A DNA stretch of 64,000 nucleotides. It comes from UBA4285 sp050944355 (GTDB lineage Bacteria > Bacillota > Clostridia > Lachnospirales > Lachnospiraceae). Below are positions 50,893-59,855 of the stretch, one piece after another. The first letter of the stretch is position 1. The number at the start of each line of letters is the position of its first letter. The notes below the pieces were generated by a model. The model ran no database searches, was not told the DNA's origin, and saw only the letters and a list, made by a program, of their open reading frames with translations. The stretch covers positions 186,001 through 250,000 of the forward strand of contig JBMNQX010000001.1 in the NCBI GenBank assembly GCA_050944355.1. The letters run 5' to 3'. The position numbers were made by a program, and so were the translations under genes.

Positions 50893-50920
50893 CGGCGCCT
50901 TCAGGAAACGAAAGGCGCCG
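50893..50920 (+). promoter_or_regulatory. 5'-end hairpin of the tyrS leader
   Basis: CGGCGCCTT/AAGGCGCCG, 9 bp with a 10-base loop, not followed by a T tract on the + strand. It sits just after the predicted start site, as mRNA-stabilising 5' hairpins do. No T-box is visible. Confidence 0.5.
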
Positions 50921-50950
50921 CGAAGATTAAACGGGGGAAAAGGAAGAACG

Positions 50951-52177
50951 ATGGAGCTTTATGACGAACTGAAAGCGCGCGGCCTCGTCGCGCAGGTGAC
51001 AGACGAAGAATTTGTCAGGGATCTTATCAACACCGGCAAAGCGGTTTTTTATATCGGCTTTGACCCGACGGCTGATTCTCTGCATGTGGGACATTTCATG
51101 GCGCTGTGCCTCATGAAGCGTCTGCAGATGAACGGAAACAAGCCGATTGCCCTGATGGGCGGCGGCACGGCGATGATCGGCGATCCGTCCGGACGCACGG
51201 ACATGAGAAAGATGATGACCGTCGAGACGATCGACAAGAACGTGGCCGCCATCAAGAAGCAGGTTTCCCGCTTTATTGATTTCAGCGACGGGAAGGCGAT
51301 TCTCGCCAACAACGCCGACTGGCTCAGAGATCTGAATTTCCTCGATTTCATGCGCGATATCGGTTCGCTGTTCTCTGTCAATGAGATGCTCCGCGCCAGA
51401 GCCTACGTAAACCGCATGGCAAATGGCCTTTCCTTCCTCGAATTTTCCTATATGCTGATGCAGGCATATGATTTCCTGATGCTGTATCAGAAATACGGAT
51501 GCAACTTCCAGTTCGGCGGCGACGATCAGTGGAGCAACATGCTCGCCGGCACCGATCTGATCCGCAAGAAGCTCGGAAAGAACGCGGCGGCCATGACCAT
51601 CACGCTTCTCCTCAAGCACGACGGCACAAAGATGGGCAAGACAGCCGGCGGCGCTCTCTGGCTTGACGCGAACAAGACATCGCCGTACGAGTTCTATCAG
51701 TACTGGAGAAATCTTGACGACGCGGATGTCATCAAGTGCCTGAAGATGCTGACATTCCTTCCGCTGGAGCAGATCCGCGACATGGAGAGCTGGCAGGGAG
51801 CGGATCTCAACCGCGCAAAGGAAATCCTCGCATACGATCTCACGAAACAGGTTCACGGCGAGGAAGAAGCCGGAAAGGCTCAGGAAGCCGCGAGAGCCCT
51901 GTTCTCGGGCAGCGGCTATTCCGACAACATGATGCAGTCCAAAGTGACGGAAGATATGTTCAGGGACGGCAGCATTGACGCGATCTCGCTTCTCACGGCG
52001 ACCGGGGCGGTTTCTTCCCGCTCGGATGCGCGCCGCACAATCCAGCAGGGCGGCATGAGCGTCGACGGCGAAAAGGTGAAAGACATCGCCGAGACATTCC
52101 CGATCGAAAAGTTCGAGAAGGGCGTCGTTGTTCAGAAAGGCAAAAAGACATTCCGCAAGGTAGTCCTGGATAAATGA
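50951..52177 (+). CDS. tyrS: Tyrosyl-tRNA synthetase
   Basis: A 408-residue class I synthetase charging tRNA-Tyr. Seen: YIGFDPTADSLHVGHF (HIGH-like HVGH), GGTAMIGDPSGRT, QFGGDDQWSNM, and TKMGKTAGGALWLD (KMSKS counterpart). The C-terminal S4 RNA-binding domain is clear (SRSDARRTIQQGGMSVDGEKV). The ATG follows AAAAGGAAG. A bidirectional terminator follows. Confidence 0.97.
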   Translation: MELYDELKARGLVAQVTDEEFVRDLINTGKAVFYIGFDPTADSLHVGHFMALCLMKRLQMNGNKPIALMGGGTAMIGDPSGRTDMRKMMTVETIDKNVAAIKKQVSRFIDFSDGKAILANNADWLRDLNFLDFMRDIGSLFSVNEMLRARAYVNRMANGLSFLEFSYMLMQAYDFLMLYQKYGCNFQFGGDDQWSNMLAGTDLIRKKLGKNAAAMTITLLLKHDGTKMGKTAGGALWLDANKTSPYEFYQYWRNLDDADVIKCLKMLTFLPLEQIRDMESWQGADLNRAKEILAYDLTKQVHGEEEAGKAQEAARALFSGSGYSDNMMQSKVTEDMFRDGSIDAISLLTATGAVSSRSDARRTIQQGGMSVDGEKVKDIAETFPIEKFEKGVVVQKGKKTFRKVVLDK

Positions 52178-52182
52178 CTAAT

Positions 52183-52214
52183 AAAAAGAGCGGCTGAGAG
52201 CAGCCGCTCTTTTT
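52183..52214. terminator. Bidirectional terminator between tyrS and rqcH
   Basis: AAAAAGAGCGGCTG/CAGCCGCTCTTTTT, 14-bp stem with a 4-base loop; A run on one side and T run on the other. Confidence 0.95.
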
Positions 52215-52217
52215 ATG

Positions 52218-53990
52218 TCACTCGACGCGCCGGATTCCCGTGATATCGGTCGACGCGACCATGGAATAATTTGTATAGTAGATGACAAATCCCGGTTTTG
52301 CCGCCGGCGGTTTTTTCACTTCTTTTTTCCTGACATAATCGACCTCGGCGTTCGGGGAAGCCTGCGCTTTTGAAAAATGGGCGGCAAGGCGCGCTGCTTC
52401 TTCAAAGGTGGCATCTGGGAGCTCTTTTCCCTGCGCGCGCACGATGACGTGCGAACCGGGCATCTTTTTTGCGTGGAACCACCAGTCGGACGGAGAAGCC
52501 ATTTTGAACGTCAGCATTTCATTCTGCTGATTGTTTTTCCCGACATAGATATCAAAACCGTCAGAAGAGACAAAATGCATCGGGAGCGATTTGCTCTGGC
52601 GCCCCTTTGTATTGTTTTTCGAGTGAATATAGCCGGCGGCGGCTAGCTCTTCGCGGACGGCGGCGATATCACTTTCGGTTTCCGCAGCGGAAAGCGATAC
52701 GAGAATCGAGTCCAGATGTTCAAGTTCGGCTTTTGAATCCTCGATCAGGCGCGAATCAGCCTCGTACGTTCTCTTCAGTTTGTTGTAGCGCTCAAAATAG
52801 TGCGACGCGTTCTCCTGAATGCTTTTTGTCGGGTCCAGAGGAATGCGGATCTTTTTTCCGTCGTAATAGTTAAGAACCTCGGCCGAGTCTTCCCCGTCTT
52901 TCAGCATGTAGCCGTAAGCTTCAAGGAGCTCGCCATATACGCGGTAACGGTCGCGTTTTTCGGTCGAGGCAAGCTGCTTTTCCTGAATGGCAAGTTTTTT
53001 GCCGGTGCGCTGAATCAGCGTATTCACGACGTGGCGGAGATCCGAAGTCTTCTGCCGCATGCGGTCGCGTTTGTCGCGTGAGGCGTAGTAGTGGCCGAGA
53101 AGAACGCTCGGACTCTCATACTTTTCCGATTCCAGGCCTTCGTACATCCGCATCGGGAGCACCGCGTACGCGAAATCTTCTCCGTCTTTGCGGTAAATGG
53201 CCGGGTGAAAATCCTCTTCCCGGATTCGCGCCGCCATCCCGGCAAATGCCGAAAAAACAGCTTCTTTCTTTTTTTCTTCAAGCCCGGAAACCGGTCTGTC
53301 TCCGTCAACTCCGGACTCGAAAGCAATCTCGTCGGCGAGCATCGGAGAGAATCCTGTGATGGAAGCGACGATGGCCCTCGAAAGAGGCAGAGGCTGTGAA
53401 AATACCTTATTGTAAAAGTCCGCTTGCGTGAGAGTCAGCGGGTTCAGCTTATTTCCGGCGTCCGGTATGAAGTACGGCCTTCCCGGAAGAACCTCGCGGA
53501 CAGAGCTGACAGATGCCGGTATCCGCTTGATGGCGTCGATGATCGTGTCCGTGTCATCGGTCAGGATCAGGTTGCTGTATTTGCCCATGAATTCTGCGTT
53601 GAGGCGGAGAATCCTGAGATCACCCATCTCATCGAGGTGTTCGAAAGAAAACACAAGAACCCGGTCCATGCCGGGCTGTGTGATCCCGCTGAGGCGGCCG
53701 TTCCCTATTTTTTTGCGCAGAAGCATGCAGAAGGCCGGTGCCACGGCCGGAGAAGGCTTGCTCTCGTCGACAATCCTGACAAGTGGGAGTGAAGCGTTCA
53801 CACTCAGCTGTACGCGGACAGAGGCGGCTTTTTCTGTCCGGTTCCCGTTTTCATCGAAGCGGCTGTTTGTTTTAAAGGTGAGAAGCAGCTCATCATTTTC
53901 CGTCTGGGCAATGCGGGCGAGGCGAGCTCCTGTCAGGCGCCGCGCGAGTTCGCTCCGGATTGCGGCTGTCATTGTTCCGTCAAATGCCAT
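52218..53990 (-). CDS. rqcH: Ribosome quality-control factor RqcH (NFACT/FbpA family)
   Basis: A 590-residue NFACT protein. In bacteria RqcH binds the 50S subunit carrying stalled nascent chains and adds C-terminal alanine tails. Seen: NFACT-N (MAFDGTMTAAIRSEL; KPSPAVAPAFCMLLRKK; DLRILRLNAEFMGKYSNLIL), a long helical middle with coiled coil (LNKLKRTYEADSRLIEDSKAE-like region), and the C-terminal NFACT-R domain (DIYVGKNNQQNEMLTFKM; DWWFHAKKMPGSHVIVR). Length is normal. It is on the minus strand, divergent from yicC. Confidence 0.94.
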   Translation of the reverse strand: MAFDGTMTAAIRSELARRLTGARLARIAQTENDELLLTFKTNSRFDENGNRTEKAASVRVQLSVNASLPLVRIVDESKPSPAVAPAFCMLLRKKIGNGRLSGITQPGMDRVLVFSFEHLDEMGDLRILRLNAEFMGKYSNLILTDDTDTIIDAIKRIPASVSSVREVLPGRPYFIPDAGNKLNPLTLTQADFYNKVFSQPLPLSRAIVASITGFSPMLADEIAFESGVDGDRPVSGLEEKKKEAVFSAFAGMAARIREEDFHPAIYRKDGEDFAYAVLPMRMYEGLESEKYESPSVLLGHYYASRDKRDRMRQKTSDLRHVVNTLIQRTGKKLAIQEKQLASTEKRDRYRVYGELLEAYGYMLKDGEDSAEVLNYYDGKKIRIPLDPTKSIQENASHYFERYNKLKRTYEADSRLIEDSKAELEHLDSILVSLSAAETESDIAAVREELAAAGYIHSKNNTKGRQSKSLPMHFVSSDGFDIYVGKNNQQNEMLTFKMASPSDWWFHAKKMPGSHVIVRAQGKELPDATFEEAARLAAHFSKAQASPNAEVDYVRKKEVKKPPAAKPGFVIYYTNYSMVASTDITGIRRVE

Positions 53991-54033
53991 GTCAACCTCC
54001 AGTTTTTAAGCATCTGTATCATACCATAGTCCT

Positions 54034-54061
54034 TTGCCGAACGCCCGTGTTTTGCTATAAT
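54034..54061 (+). promoter_or_regulatory. Promoter of the yicC-gmk cluster
   Basis: TTGCCG (54034-54039) and TATAAT (54056-54061), 16-base spacing with TG extension (TGC TATAAT). Confidence 0.6.
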
Positions 54062-54109
54062 ACTAGGAAAGCGGGATTTTTCCGCAGATGAGTGAGGAGT
54101 GTACCGTAA

Positions 54110-54988
54110 ATGGTAAGGAGTATGACTGGATTCGGCCGCTGTGAGTATACCGAGGGCGGCCAGAAGGCAGTAGTGGAAATCAAATCTGTCAATCACAGAT
54201 TTCTTGAGATGTCGGTCCGGATGCCGAAAAAGCTCGGCAGCCTTGAGACAAATGTCCGGGAAGAAGTAAAGAAATATGCTTGCCGGGGCAAGATCGACGT
54301 AAGCATCACGTATGAAAACAATGACGCCGCGGCTGTACAGCTGCAGTACAACAAAAACGTAGCGCAGAGTTACATGGAAATTCTCTCGCAGATGAAACAG
54401 GATTTTGGCCTGACTGACTCTGTGACACTGAAGGACCTTGCGTCTTTTCCGGACGTCATAACCGAGCAGGAGGCTGAACAGGACACGGATGAGCTCTGGG
54501 CCTTTTTGAAGAAAGCAGTCGACGGCGCCGGTGAGCAGTTCGCCAAAGTGCGCGAGGCTGAGGGCGAAAATCTGAAAGCGGATCTTATCGACAAAATAGA
54601 AGGGCTGGAAAGCCTTCTGCAGAAAGTTGAACAGAAATCCCCGGAAATTGTCGAGGATTATTCAAAGAAGCTCCGCGAGAGAGTGATGAAGATGGCGGAC
54701 GAAGTCCCGGTCGACGAGACAAGGCTGGCGCAGGAAGTGGTTCTGTACGCAGACAAGATCTGTGTGGACGAGGAAATTGTCCGTCTGCACAGCCATTTTT
54801 CACAGGCGGCAAGCACGCTTGAAGCCGGTGGGAGTGTGGGCAGGAAGCTCGATTTCATCGTACAGGAAATGAACCGGGAGGCAAACACAATCCTCTCAAA
54901 AATCGACGACGTCTCTCTTTCTCAGATCGCAATCGAGATGAAGACGGGAATTGAAAAGATCCGCGAACAGATTCAGAACCTCGAATGA
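54110..54988 (+). CDS. yicC: YicC family endoribonuclease
   Basis: A 292-residue YicC/YloC protein; the family has been shown to be an RNase (YicC in E. coli, YloC in Bacillus). Seen: the conserved N terminus MVRSMTGFGR, EIKSVNHRFLE, RGKIDVSITYEN, and the DUF1732-type C terminus (GRKLDFIVQEMNREANTILSK). The ATG is preceded by GAGGAG with longer than usual spacing. It heads the standard yicC-gmk-rpoZ arrangement; the usual intervening remA is absent here. Confidence 0.94.
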   Translation: MVRSMTGFGRCEYTEGGQKAVVEIKSVNHRFLEMSVRMPKKLGSLETNVREEVKKYACRGKIDVSITYENNDAAAVQLQYNKNVAQSYMEILSQMKQDFGLTDSVTLKDLASFPDVITEQEAEQDTDELWAFLKKAVDGAGEQFAKVREAEGENLKADLIDKIEGLESLLQKVEQKSPEIVEDYSKKLRERVMKMADEVPVDETRLAQEVVLYADKICVDEEIVRLHSHFSQAASTLEAGGSVGRKLDFIVQEMNREANTILSKIDDVSLSQIAIEMKTGIEKIREQIQNLE

Positions 54989-54992
54989 GGTC

Positions 54993-55021
54993 TTGCGTTT
55001 GTACTTTTCACGTTCTATAAT
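54993..55021 (+). promoter_or_regulatory. Promoter of gmk
   Basis: TTGCGT (54993-54998) and TATAAT (55016-55021), 17-base spacing, in the gap after yicC. Confidence 0.65.
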
Positions 55022-55085
55022 ACTTCGGTGAATTTTGATTCTGCGCCCGTTTCATTTTGTGCGGACCGACAGGAAAAGAGGCTGT

Positions 55086-55715
55086 ATGAGTGACAAGGGA
55101 CTGTTGATTGTGATTTCCGGATTTGCCGGCAGCGGTAAGGGGACAGTCGTGAAACAGATCCTTGCGGACAGACCGGACAGATGTTCCCTCAGCATTTCTG
55201 TTACGACAAGAAATCCGAGGCCGGGCGAGGAAGAAGGCGTCGCGTATTTCTTCCGCAGTCATGAAGAGTTCGAGAGGATGATCGAGAATGGCGAGCTGAT
55301 CGAATACGCCCGCTATGTGAACAATTACTACGGAACGCCGAAGGCATGGGTCGGGCAGCAGAGAAAACTGGGCATTGACGTCATTCTTGAGATCGAAATT
55401 CAGGGCGCCATGAACATCAAAAAGATGTATCCTGACGCCGTTCTTGTCTTTCTGATGCCTCCGACGGCAGAAGAGCTGGAAAAACGGCTCACCGGACGCG
55501 GCACGGAAGACGCCGACACGATCCGGGCCCGTCTTTCGAGAGCCTGCGAAGAGGCGGAGGGCATCGAAAAGTACGATTATCTCGTCATAAACGATGAGAT
55601 TGAGAAGTGCGCCGCAAGAATTGAAGCGATTGCAGATGCCGAGCGGTTAAAGACCGGGCGGCAGAGAGACGTCATAAAGTCTATGCAGAGCGGGCTGAGG
55701 AAATTCAGGGCTTGA
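55086..55715 (+). CDS. gmk: Guanylate kinase
   Basis: A 209-residue kinase converting GMP to GDP. P-loop GFAGSGKGTVVKQI (Ala in place of the common Pro), SVTTRNPRPGEEEGVAYFF for GMP binding, EIEIQGAMNIKK and the lid residues in RLTGRGTED. ATG 55086 follows AAAAGAGG; the 17-codon upstream extension lacks a ribosome site. Confidence 0.96.
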   Translation: MSDKGLLIVISGFAGSGKGTVVKQILADRPDRCSLSISVTTRNPRPGEEEGVAYFFRSHEEFERMIENGELIEYARYVNNYYGTPKAWVGQQRKLGIDVILEIEIQGAMNIKKMYPDAVLVFLMPPTAEELEKRLTGRGTEDADTIRARLSRACEEAEGIEKYDYLVINDEIEKCAARIEAIADAERLKTGRQRDVIKSMQSGLRKFRA

Positions 55716-55733
55716 AGATAAGGAGAAAGAGCA

Positions 55734-56105
55734 ATGTTACATCCGTCATATTCAGAATTGATGAACAAGATTAACAGCGACGTTGAGCCGGGCGAGCAGC
55801 CGCTTGTAGAGAGCCGCTACGCCATTGTAAAGGCGACGAGCGCGAGAGCCAGACAGATCATTGCGGCGCGCCACATCAAGGAAGAACTCGAGAAGGCGCA
55901 GAGGGAAGCGGTTCAGGAAGGCAGAACCGTCGATGAAGATGACGAAGAGGCACTCTACGCCCTGAAACACAATCAGCTGATCACGCTGAAGATGGGCGAA
56001 CCGATGATCCCGGATTCCGATGACATGAAACCGCTGTCCATCGCCGTCGAGGAACTTTACGAGGGAAAAGTACGGATCGTCGGACAGACGGACGACAAGC
56101 AGTAA
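55734..56105 (+). CDS. rpoZ: DNA-directed RNA polymerase omega subunit
   Basis: A 123-residue omega subunit, longer than usual at the C terminus. The core MLHPSYSELMNKINSD, SRYAIVKATSARARQI is diagnostic for the clostridial form; the C-terminal half (residues 60-123) is acidic and includes KPLSIAVEELYEGKV. The ATG follows AAGGAGAAAG, 18 bases after gmk. A terminator follows 20 bases after the stop. Confidence 0.94.
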   Translation: MLHPSYSELMNKINSDVEPGEQPLVESRYAIVKATSARARQIIAARHIKEELEKAQREAVQEGRTVDEDDEEALYALKHNQLITLKMGEPMIPDSDDMKPLSIAVEELYEGKVRIVGQTDDKQ

Positions 56106-56124
56106 GCATCACATGATTTTAAGT

Positions 56125-56155
56125 GGCCTGCGTCTTTCATGCAGGCCTTTTTTTT
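56125..56155 (+). terminator. Terminator between rpoZ and rimO
   Basis: GGCCTGC/GCAGGCC, 9-base loop, then eight T. It ends only 15 bases before the rimO start codon. Confidence 0.9.
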
Positions 56156-56170
56156 GGTCAGGGAGGAATC

Positions 56171-57565
56171 GTGACAGATTCAAACGACATAAAGATTCTG
56201 ATGGTTTCGCTGGGGTGCGACAAGAACCTGGTTGATTCCGAAGAAATGCTGGGGCAGCTTTTGAACAGCGGATATACCATGACCGACAACGAAGAAGAGG
56301 CCGACGCCGTCATCATCAATACCTGCTGTTTCATCGAAGACGCCAAGAAAGAGAGCATCGACACGATTCTGTCCATGGCGCATCTGAAAGAAGACGCGAA
56401 ATGCCGGGCGCTTGTCGTGACAGGCTGCCTCGGACACCGCTACGCAAAGGAAATCCAGGAAAGCATACCGGAAGTCGACGCGATTATGGGCACGTCTTCA
56501 GCCGACAAAATCCGCGACGTTCTCGACGATCTGTTCGGGCGCCGAAAGACAGGTGAGCGCGCAAAGCGCGCGAAAGACGGCGGGGAGCAGGCGCTTGTCG
56601 TCGTCGACAGCGCCGACCGCACGCCGCTTCCGGAAAAACGGGTCATCACGACGGGCGGATGGTACGAGTATCTGAAAATCGCCGAGGGGTGCGACAAGCA
56701 CTGCACATACTGCGCGATACCTTATGTGCGCGGAAAATACCGCAGCATTCCGGAAAAATATCTGCTGGCGCAGGCAAAGTACCTGGCTTCTCAGGGCGTC
56801 CGGGAACTGATCCTGGTGGCCCAGGAGACGATGCTTTACGGCACGGATCTGACAGGAAACAAAGAACTCCCGAAACTGCTTCACGATCTCGCCGCGATCG
56901 AAGGGATTGACTGGATCCGGATTCTGTACTGTTATCCCGAAGAAATCACGGAAGATCTGATAGAAACCATGAAAAATGAGCCAAAGGTCCTGCCGTATCT
57001 GGACATGCCGGTTCAGCACGCGTCCGATCATGTGCTGAGGCGCATGGCGAGACGCACGAGCCGCGCGGATCTTGAGCGCATCACAGAACACCTCCGGGCG
57101 GAAATCCCTGACATCTGTCTTCGGACGACGCTGATAGTCGGATTTCCCGGTGAGACGGAAGAGGATTTTGAGGAACTTGAGACATTTGTCAGGAAGATGA
57201 AATTTGACCGGCTCGGGGTGTTCACGTATTCGCAGGAAGAAGGGACGCCGGCTGCGGATTTTCCGGATCAGATTCCGGAAGACGTCAAGCAGGCCCGCCG
57301 CGATAAAATCATGGAAGTCCAGCAGAAAATATCGCTTGAGAAGAATCAGGCGCTTGTCGGGCAGACACTCGAGGTGATCACGGAAGGATATCTCCCGGAT
57401 GACGGCGTGTACGCGGGGCGGACGTACCGGGACGCGCCGGGCGTGGACGGAATGGTGTTTTTTGAGTCCGGGGACGATCTGCTCTCCGGGTCAATGGTCT
57501 ATGTCACGATTACCGGTGCCTCAGAGTATGATTTAACTGGTATAATGACTGAAGGACACAGGTGA
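56171..57565 (+). CDS. rimO: Ribosomal protein S12 methylthiotransferase RimO
   Basis: A 464-residue radical SAM enzyme that adds a methylthio group to Asp of ribosomal protein S12. UPF0004 domain with three cluster cysteines (VSLGCDKNLVDSE, NTCCFIEDA, TGCLGHRY), radical SAM cluster in EGCDKHCTYCAIP, and a C-terminal TRAM domain. The GCDKNLVDSE and INTCCFI versions separate RimO from MiaB. The start is GTG at 56171 after GGGAGG; upstream codons lie in the rpoZ terminator. Confidence 0.95.
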   Translation: MTDSNDIKILMVSLGCDKNLVDSEEMLGQLLNSGYTMTDNEEEADAVIINTCCFIEDAKKESIDTILSMAHLKEDAKCRALVVTGCLGHRYAKEIQESIPEVDAIMGTSSADKIRDVLDDLFGRRKTGERAKRAKDGGEQALVVVDSADRTPLPEKRVITTGGWYEYLKIAEGCDKHCTYCAIPYVRGKYRSIPEKYLLAQAKYLASQGVRELILVAQETMLYGTDLTGNKELPKLLHDLAAIEGIDWIRILYCYPEEITEDLIETMKNEPKVLPYLDMPVQHASDHVLRRMARRTSRADLERITEHLRAEIPDICLRTTLIVGFPGETEEDFEELETFVRKMKFDRLGVFTYSQEEGTPAADFPDQIPEDVKQARRDKIMEVQQKISLEKNQALVGQTLEVITEGYLPDDGVYAGRTYRDAPGVDGMVFFESGDDLLSGSMVYVTITGASEYDLTGIMTEGHR

Positions 57566-57578
57566 AGGAGGACTTTTC

Positions 57579-58112
57579 ATGAATCTGCCGAACAAACTGA
57601 CGATGTGCCGTATCTTCATGATTCCGCTGTATCTTATTTTTCTGTATCTGGGATTGAATATTCCGGCGCTGATTGTTTTCATCGCGGCTTCCCTGACGGA
57701 CCTCGCGGACGGGAAAATAGCGAGGAGCCGCGGACTTATCACGAATTTTGGAAAATTCATGGATCCGCTGGCGGACAAGCTGCTTACGTGCTCTGCGATG
57801 ATCGCGATGGTAGACCTGGGACGCCTCGAGGGCTGGATCGTGATCATCATCATTGCGCGCGAGTTCACAATCAGCGGTTTCCGGCTGGTCGCGGCGAACA
57901 ACAATGTCGTGATTGTCGCCAATTACTGGGGCAAATGGAAGACGGTGTTCCAGATGACGATGGTCATTCTGCTGACGGCCGCGATTCCGGGCGCGTTCTT
58001 TGATGTTCTCACGCAGATTGTCAAATATATTGCTGTAATTCTGACCGTTGTGTCTCTCATTGTGTATCTGAAGCAGAACTGGTCAGTCATGAAAGAGGGA
58101 AGTACGAAATGA
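57579..58112 (+). CDS. pgsA: CDP-diacylglycerol-glycerol-3-phosphate 3-phosphatidyltransferase
   Basis: A 177-residue membrane enzyme making phosphatidylglycerol phosphate. Four to five transmembrane segments and the CDP-alcohol phosphatidyltransferase signature spread over DLADGKIARSRGLITNFGKF and MDPLADKLL. The ATG follows AAGGAGG, 13 bases after rimO, and the stop overlaps the next start. Confidence 0.95.
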   Translation: MNLPNKLTMCRIFMIPLYLIFLYLGLNIPALIVFIAASLTDLADGKIARSRGLITNFGKFMDPLADKLLTCSAMIAMVDLGRLEGWIVIIIIAREFTISGFRLVAANNNVVIVANYWGKWKTVFQMTMVILLTAAIPGAFFDVLTQIVKYIAVILTVVSLIVYLKQNWSVMKEGSTK

Positions 58113-58633
58113 TTTCTAAGTCCCTGGAGTTAAAGGAGACGGCTTGTATGCTTGTCACGGCACTGAAAGCGTGCCACAGGAAAATGGCGACGGCAGAGTC
58201 GCTGACAGGGGGGCTGATTGCGGCGACCGTGGTGTCAATTCCGGGCGCCTCAAACTGTTTTGAGCAGGGATACATCACGTATTCGGACGATGCCAAGTCA
58301 AAAATGCTCGGTATTCCGCGCGAGAATATCCGCGAGTGGAAAGCCGTGAGTGAAAACACCGCCCGGGCCATGGCCGAGAGCGCCGCGAAACTTGCCGGCA
58401 GCGAGTACGGTCTCTCTGCGACGGGTGTGGCGGGGCCTGACAAAGAAGACGGGCAGGATGTCGGAACAGTCTATATCGGCTGTTCGTATCCGGATGAGAA
58501 AGGCGGCCGCGCATGTGACGTTCGAAAACTTTCTCTTTCCGGAACGCGCAATGAAATCCGTATGCAGACAGTTCTTCTGGCCATGAAATTTCTCTTGTCT
58601 CACATGCCGGAGAAAAAGAAGCAGGATGAATAA
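58109..58633 (+). CDS. CinA C-terminal domain protein (nicotinamide-nucleotide amidase)
   Basis: A 174-residue stand-alone CinA C-terminal domain, a family with NMN deamidase activity (PncC). Seen: MATAESLTGGLIAATVVSIPGAS and LSATGVAGPDKEDGQDVGTVYIG. The N-terminal MoCF-like half of full CinA is absent, so this is PncC-like. It overlaps pgsA by four bases. A terminator and recA follow, the usual cinA-recA neighbourhood. Confidence 0.9.
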   Translation: MISKSLELKETACMLVTALKACHRKMATAESLTGGLIAATVVSIPGASNCFEQGYITYSDDAKSKMLGIPRENIREWKAVSENTARAMAESAAKLAGSEYGLSATGVAGPDKEDGQDVGTVYIGCSYPDEKGGRACDVRKLSLSGTRNEIRMQTVLLAMKFLLSHMPEKKKQDE

Positions 58634-58649
58634 GAAAGATTGTATCGTA

Positions 58650-58695
58650 TCCGGATATATGCTATTCTTTTTTCAGGCATATATTCCGGATTTTT
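58650..58695 (+). terminator. Terminator before recA
   Basis: TCCGGATATATGC pairs with GCATATATTCCGGA (one bulged T), then TTTTTC. Its T tract runs up to the recA -35 box. Confidence 0.85.
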
Positions 58696-58696
58696 C

Positions 58697-58725
58697 TTGA
58701 CTGTTTTTTCTACATGAATTACAAT
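58697..58725 (+). promoter_or_regulatory. Promoter of recA
   Basis: TTGACT (58697-58702) and TACAAT (58720-58725), 17-base spacing. Confidence 0.85.
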
Positions 58726-58731
58726 CAGAAT

Positions 58732-58745
58732 CGAACAAATGTTCA
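58732..58745. promoter_or_regulatory. LexA (SOS) box of recA
   Basis: CGAACAAATGTTCA, matching the Gram-positive consensus CGAACRNRYGTTCG except the last base. It starts seven bases after the -10, over the transcription start region, a good place for LexA repression. Confidence 0.92.
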
Positions 58746-58758
58746 TAAGGAGAGTATA

Positions 58759-59853
58759 ATGGCTTCTTCAAACAAGACAAATACCAGTAAAGAGAGCGAA
58801 GAGAAGCAGAAGGCGCTGGACGCTGCCATTGCCAACATTGAAAAGGAATTCGGCAAGGGAAGTGTCATGAGGCTCGGCGAGTCAGTCGCCGGACAGGATA
58901 TCGAAGCAGAGCCGACGGGATCTCTGAGCCTTGATATTGCCCTTGGAATCGGCGGCATTCCGAAGGGACGCGTTATCGAGATCTACGGGCCGGAATCGTC
59001 CGGAAAGACGACCGTGGCACTTCATATGGTGGCGGAAGTCCAGAAGCGCGGCGGAATCGCCGGATTCATCGACGCTGAACACGCTCTGGATCCGCGCTAC
59101 GCGAAGAATATCGGTGTCGACATCGACAATCTGTATATCTCACAGCCTGACAGCGGAGAGCAGGCCCTTGAAATCGCCGAGACTATGGTGCGCTCCGGTG
59201 CGGTCGACATCATTATTATCGACTCGGTGGCGGCTCTGGTGCCGAAAGCTGAAATCGACGGCGACATGGGGGATGCCCATGTCGGTCTTCAGGCGAGACT
59301 GATGAGCCAGGCGCTGCGCAAGCTCACACCGGTTGTCAGCAAGAGCAAGTGTATTGTTGTATTCATCAACCAGCTCAGAGAAAAAGTCGGCATCGTTTTC
59401 GGAAATCCGGAGACGACAACCGGCGGCCGCGCTCTGAAGTTCTACGCGTCTGTCCGCCTGGAAGTGCGCAGAACCGAATCCATAAAGCAGAACGGCGAAG
59501 TGATCGGAAACCATGTGCGCGTCAAGGTGGTCAAAAACAAGGTGGCGCCTCCGTTTAAGGAAGCTGAATTCGACATCATGTTCGGCAAAGGAATCTCACG
59601 CGAGGGAGATGTTCTGGATCTGGCTGTGAACTGCAATATCATCCAGAAGTCCGGCGCCTGGTTTGCCTATAACGGCGAAAAAATCGGGCAGGGCCGTGAA
59701 AACGCGAAAATTTATCTGGCGGAACACCCGGATGTGATGGATGAAGTGACAAGAAAGGTGCGCGCATACTACAACATCAGCGATCCGGACGCGCCGAAAT
59801 CTTCCGGGGCAGATGAAAAAGGCGGAGCGGATGAAAGCGCCAAAGGAGAATAA
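58759..59853 (+). CDS. recA: Recombinase RecA
   Basis: A 364-residue recombinase for strand exchange and SOS induction. Walker A GPESSGKTTVALH, Walker B IIIDSVAALVPKAEIDGDMG, the L1/L2 DNA-binding loops (GDAHVGLQARLMSQALR; INQLREKVGIVFGNPETTTGG) and GRENAKIYLAEHP at the C terminus, followed by an acidic/Gly tail. ATG 58759 follows AAGGAGAG; an upstream ATG (58714) lies in the promoter. RecX follows after two bases. Confidence 0.98.
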   Translation: MASSNKTNTSKESEEKQKALDAAIANIEKEFGKGSVMRLGESVAGQDIEAEPTGSLSLDIALGIGGIPKGRVIEIYGPESSGKTTVALHMVAEVQKRGGIAGFIDAEHALDPRYAKNIGVDIDNLYISQPDSGEQALEIAETMVRSGAVDIIIIDSVAALVPKAEIDGDMGDAHVGLQARLMSQALRKLTPVVSKSKCIVVFINQLREKVGIVFGNPETTTGGRALKFYASVRLEVRRTESIKQNGEVIGNHVRVKVVKNKVAPPFKEAEFDIMFGKGISREGDVLDLAVNCNIIQKSGAWFAYNGEKIGQGRENAKIYLAEHPDVMDEVTRKVRAYYNISDPDAPKSSGADEKGGADESAKGE

Positions 59854-59855
59854 TT

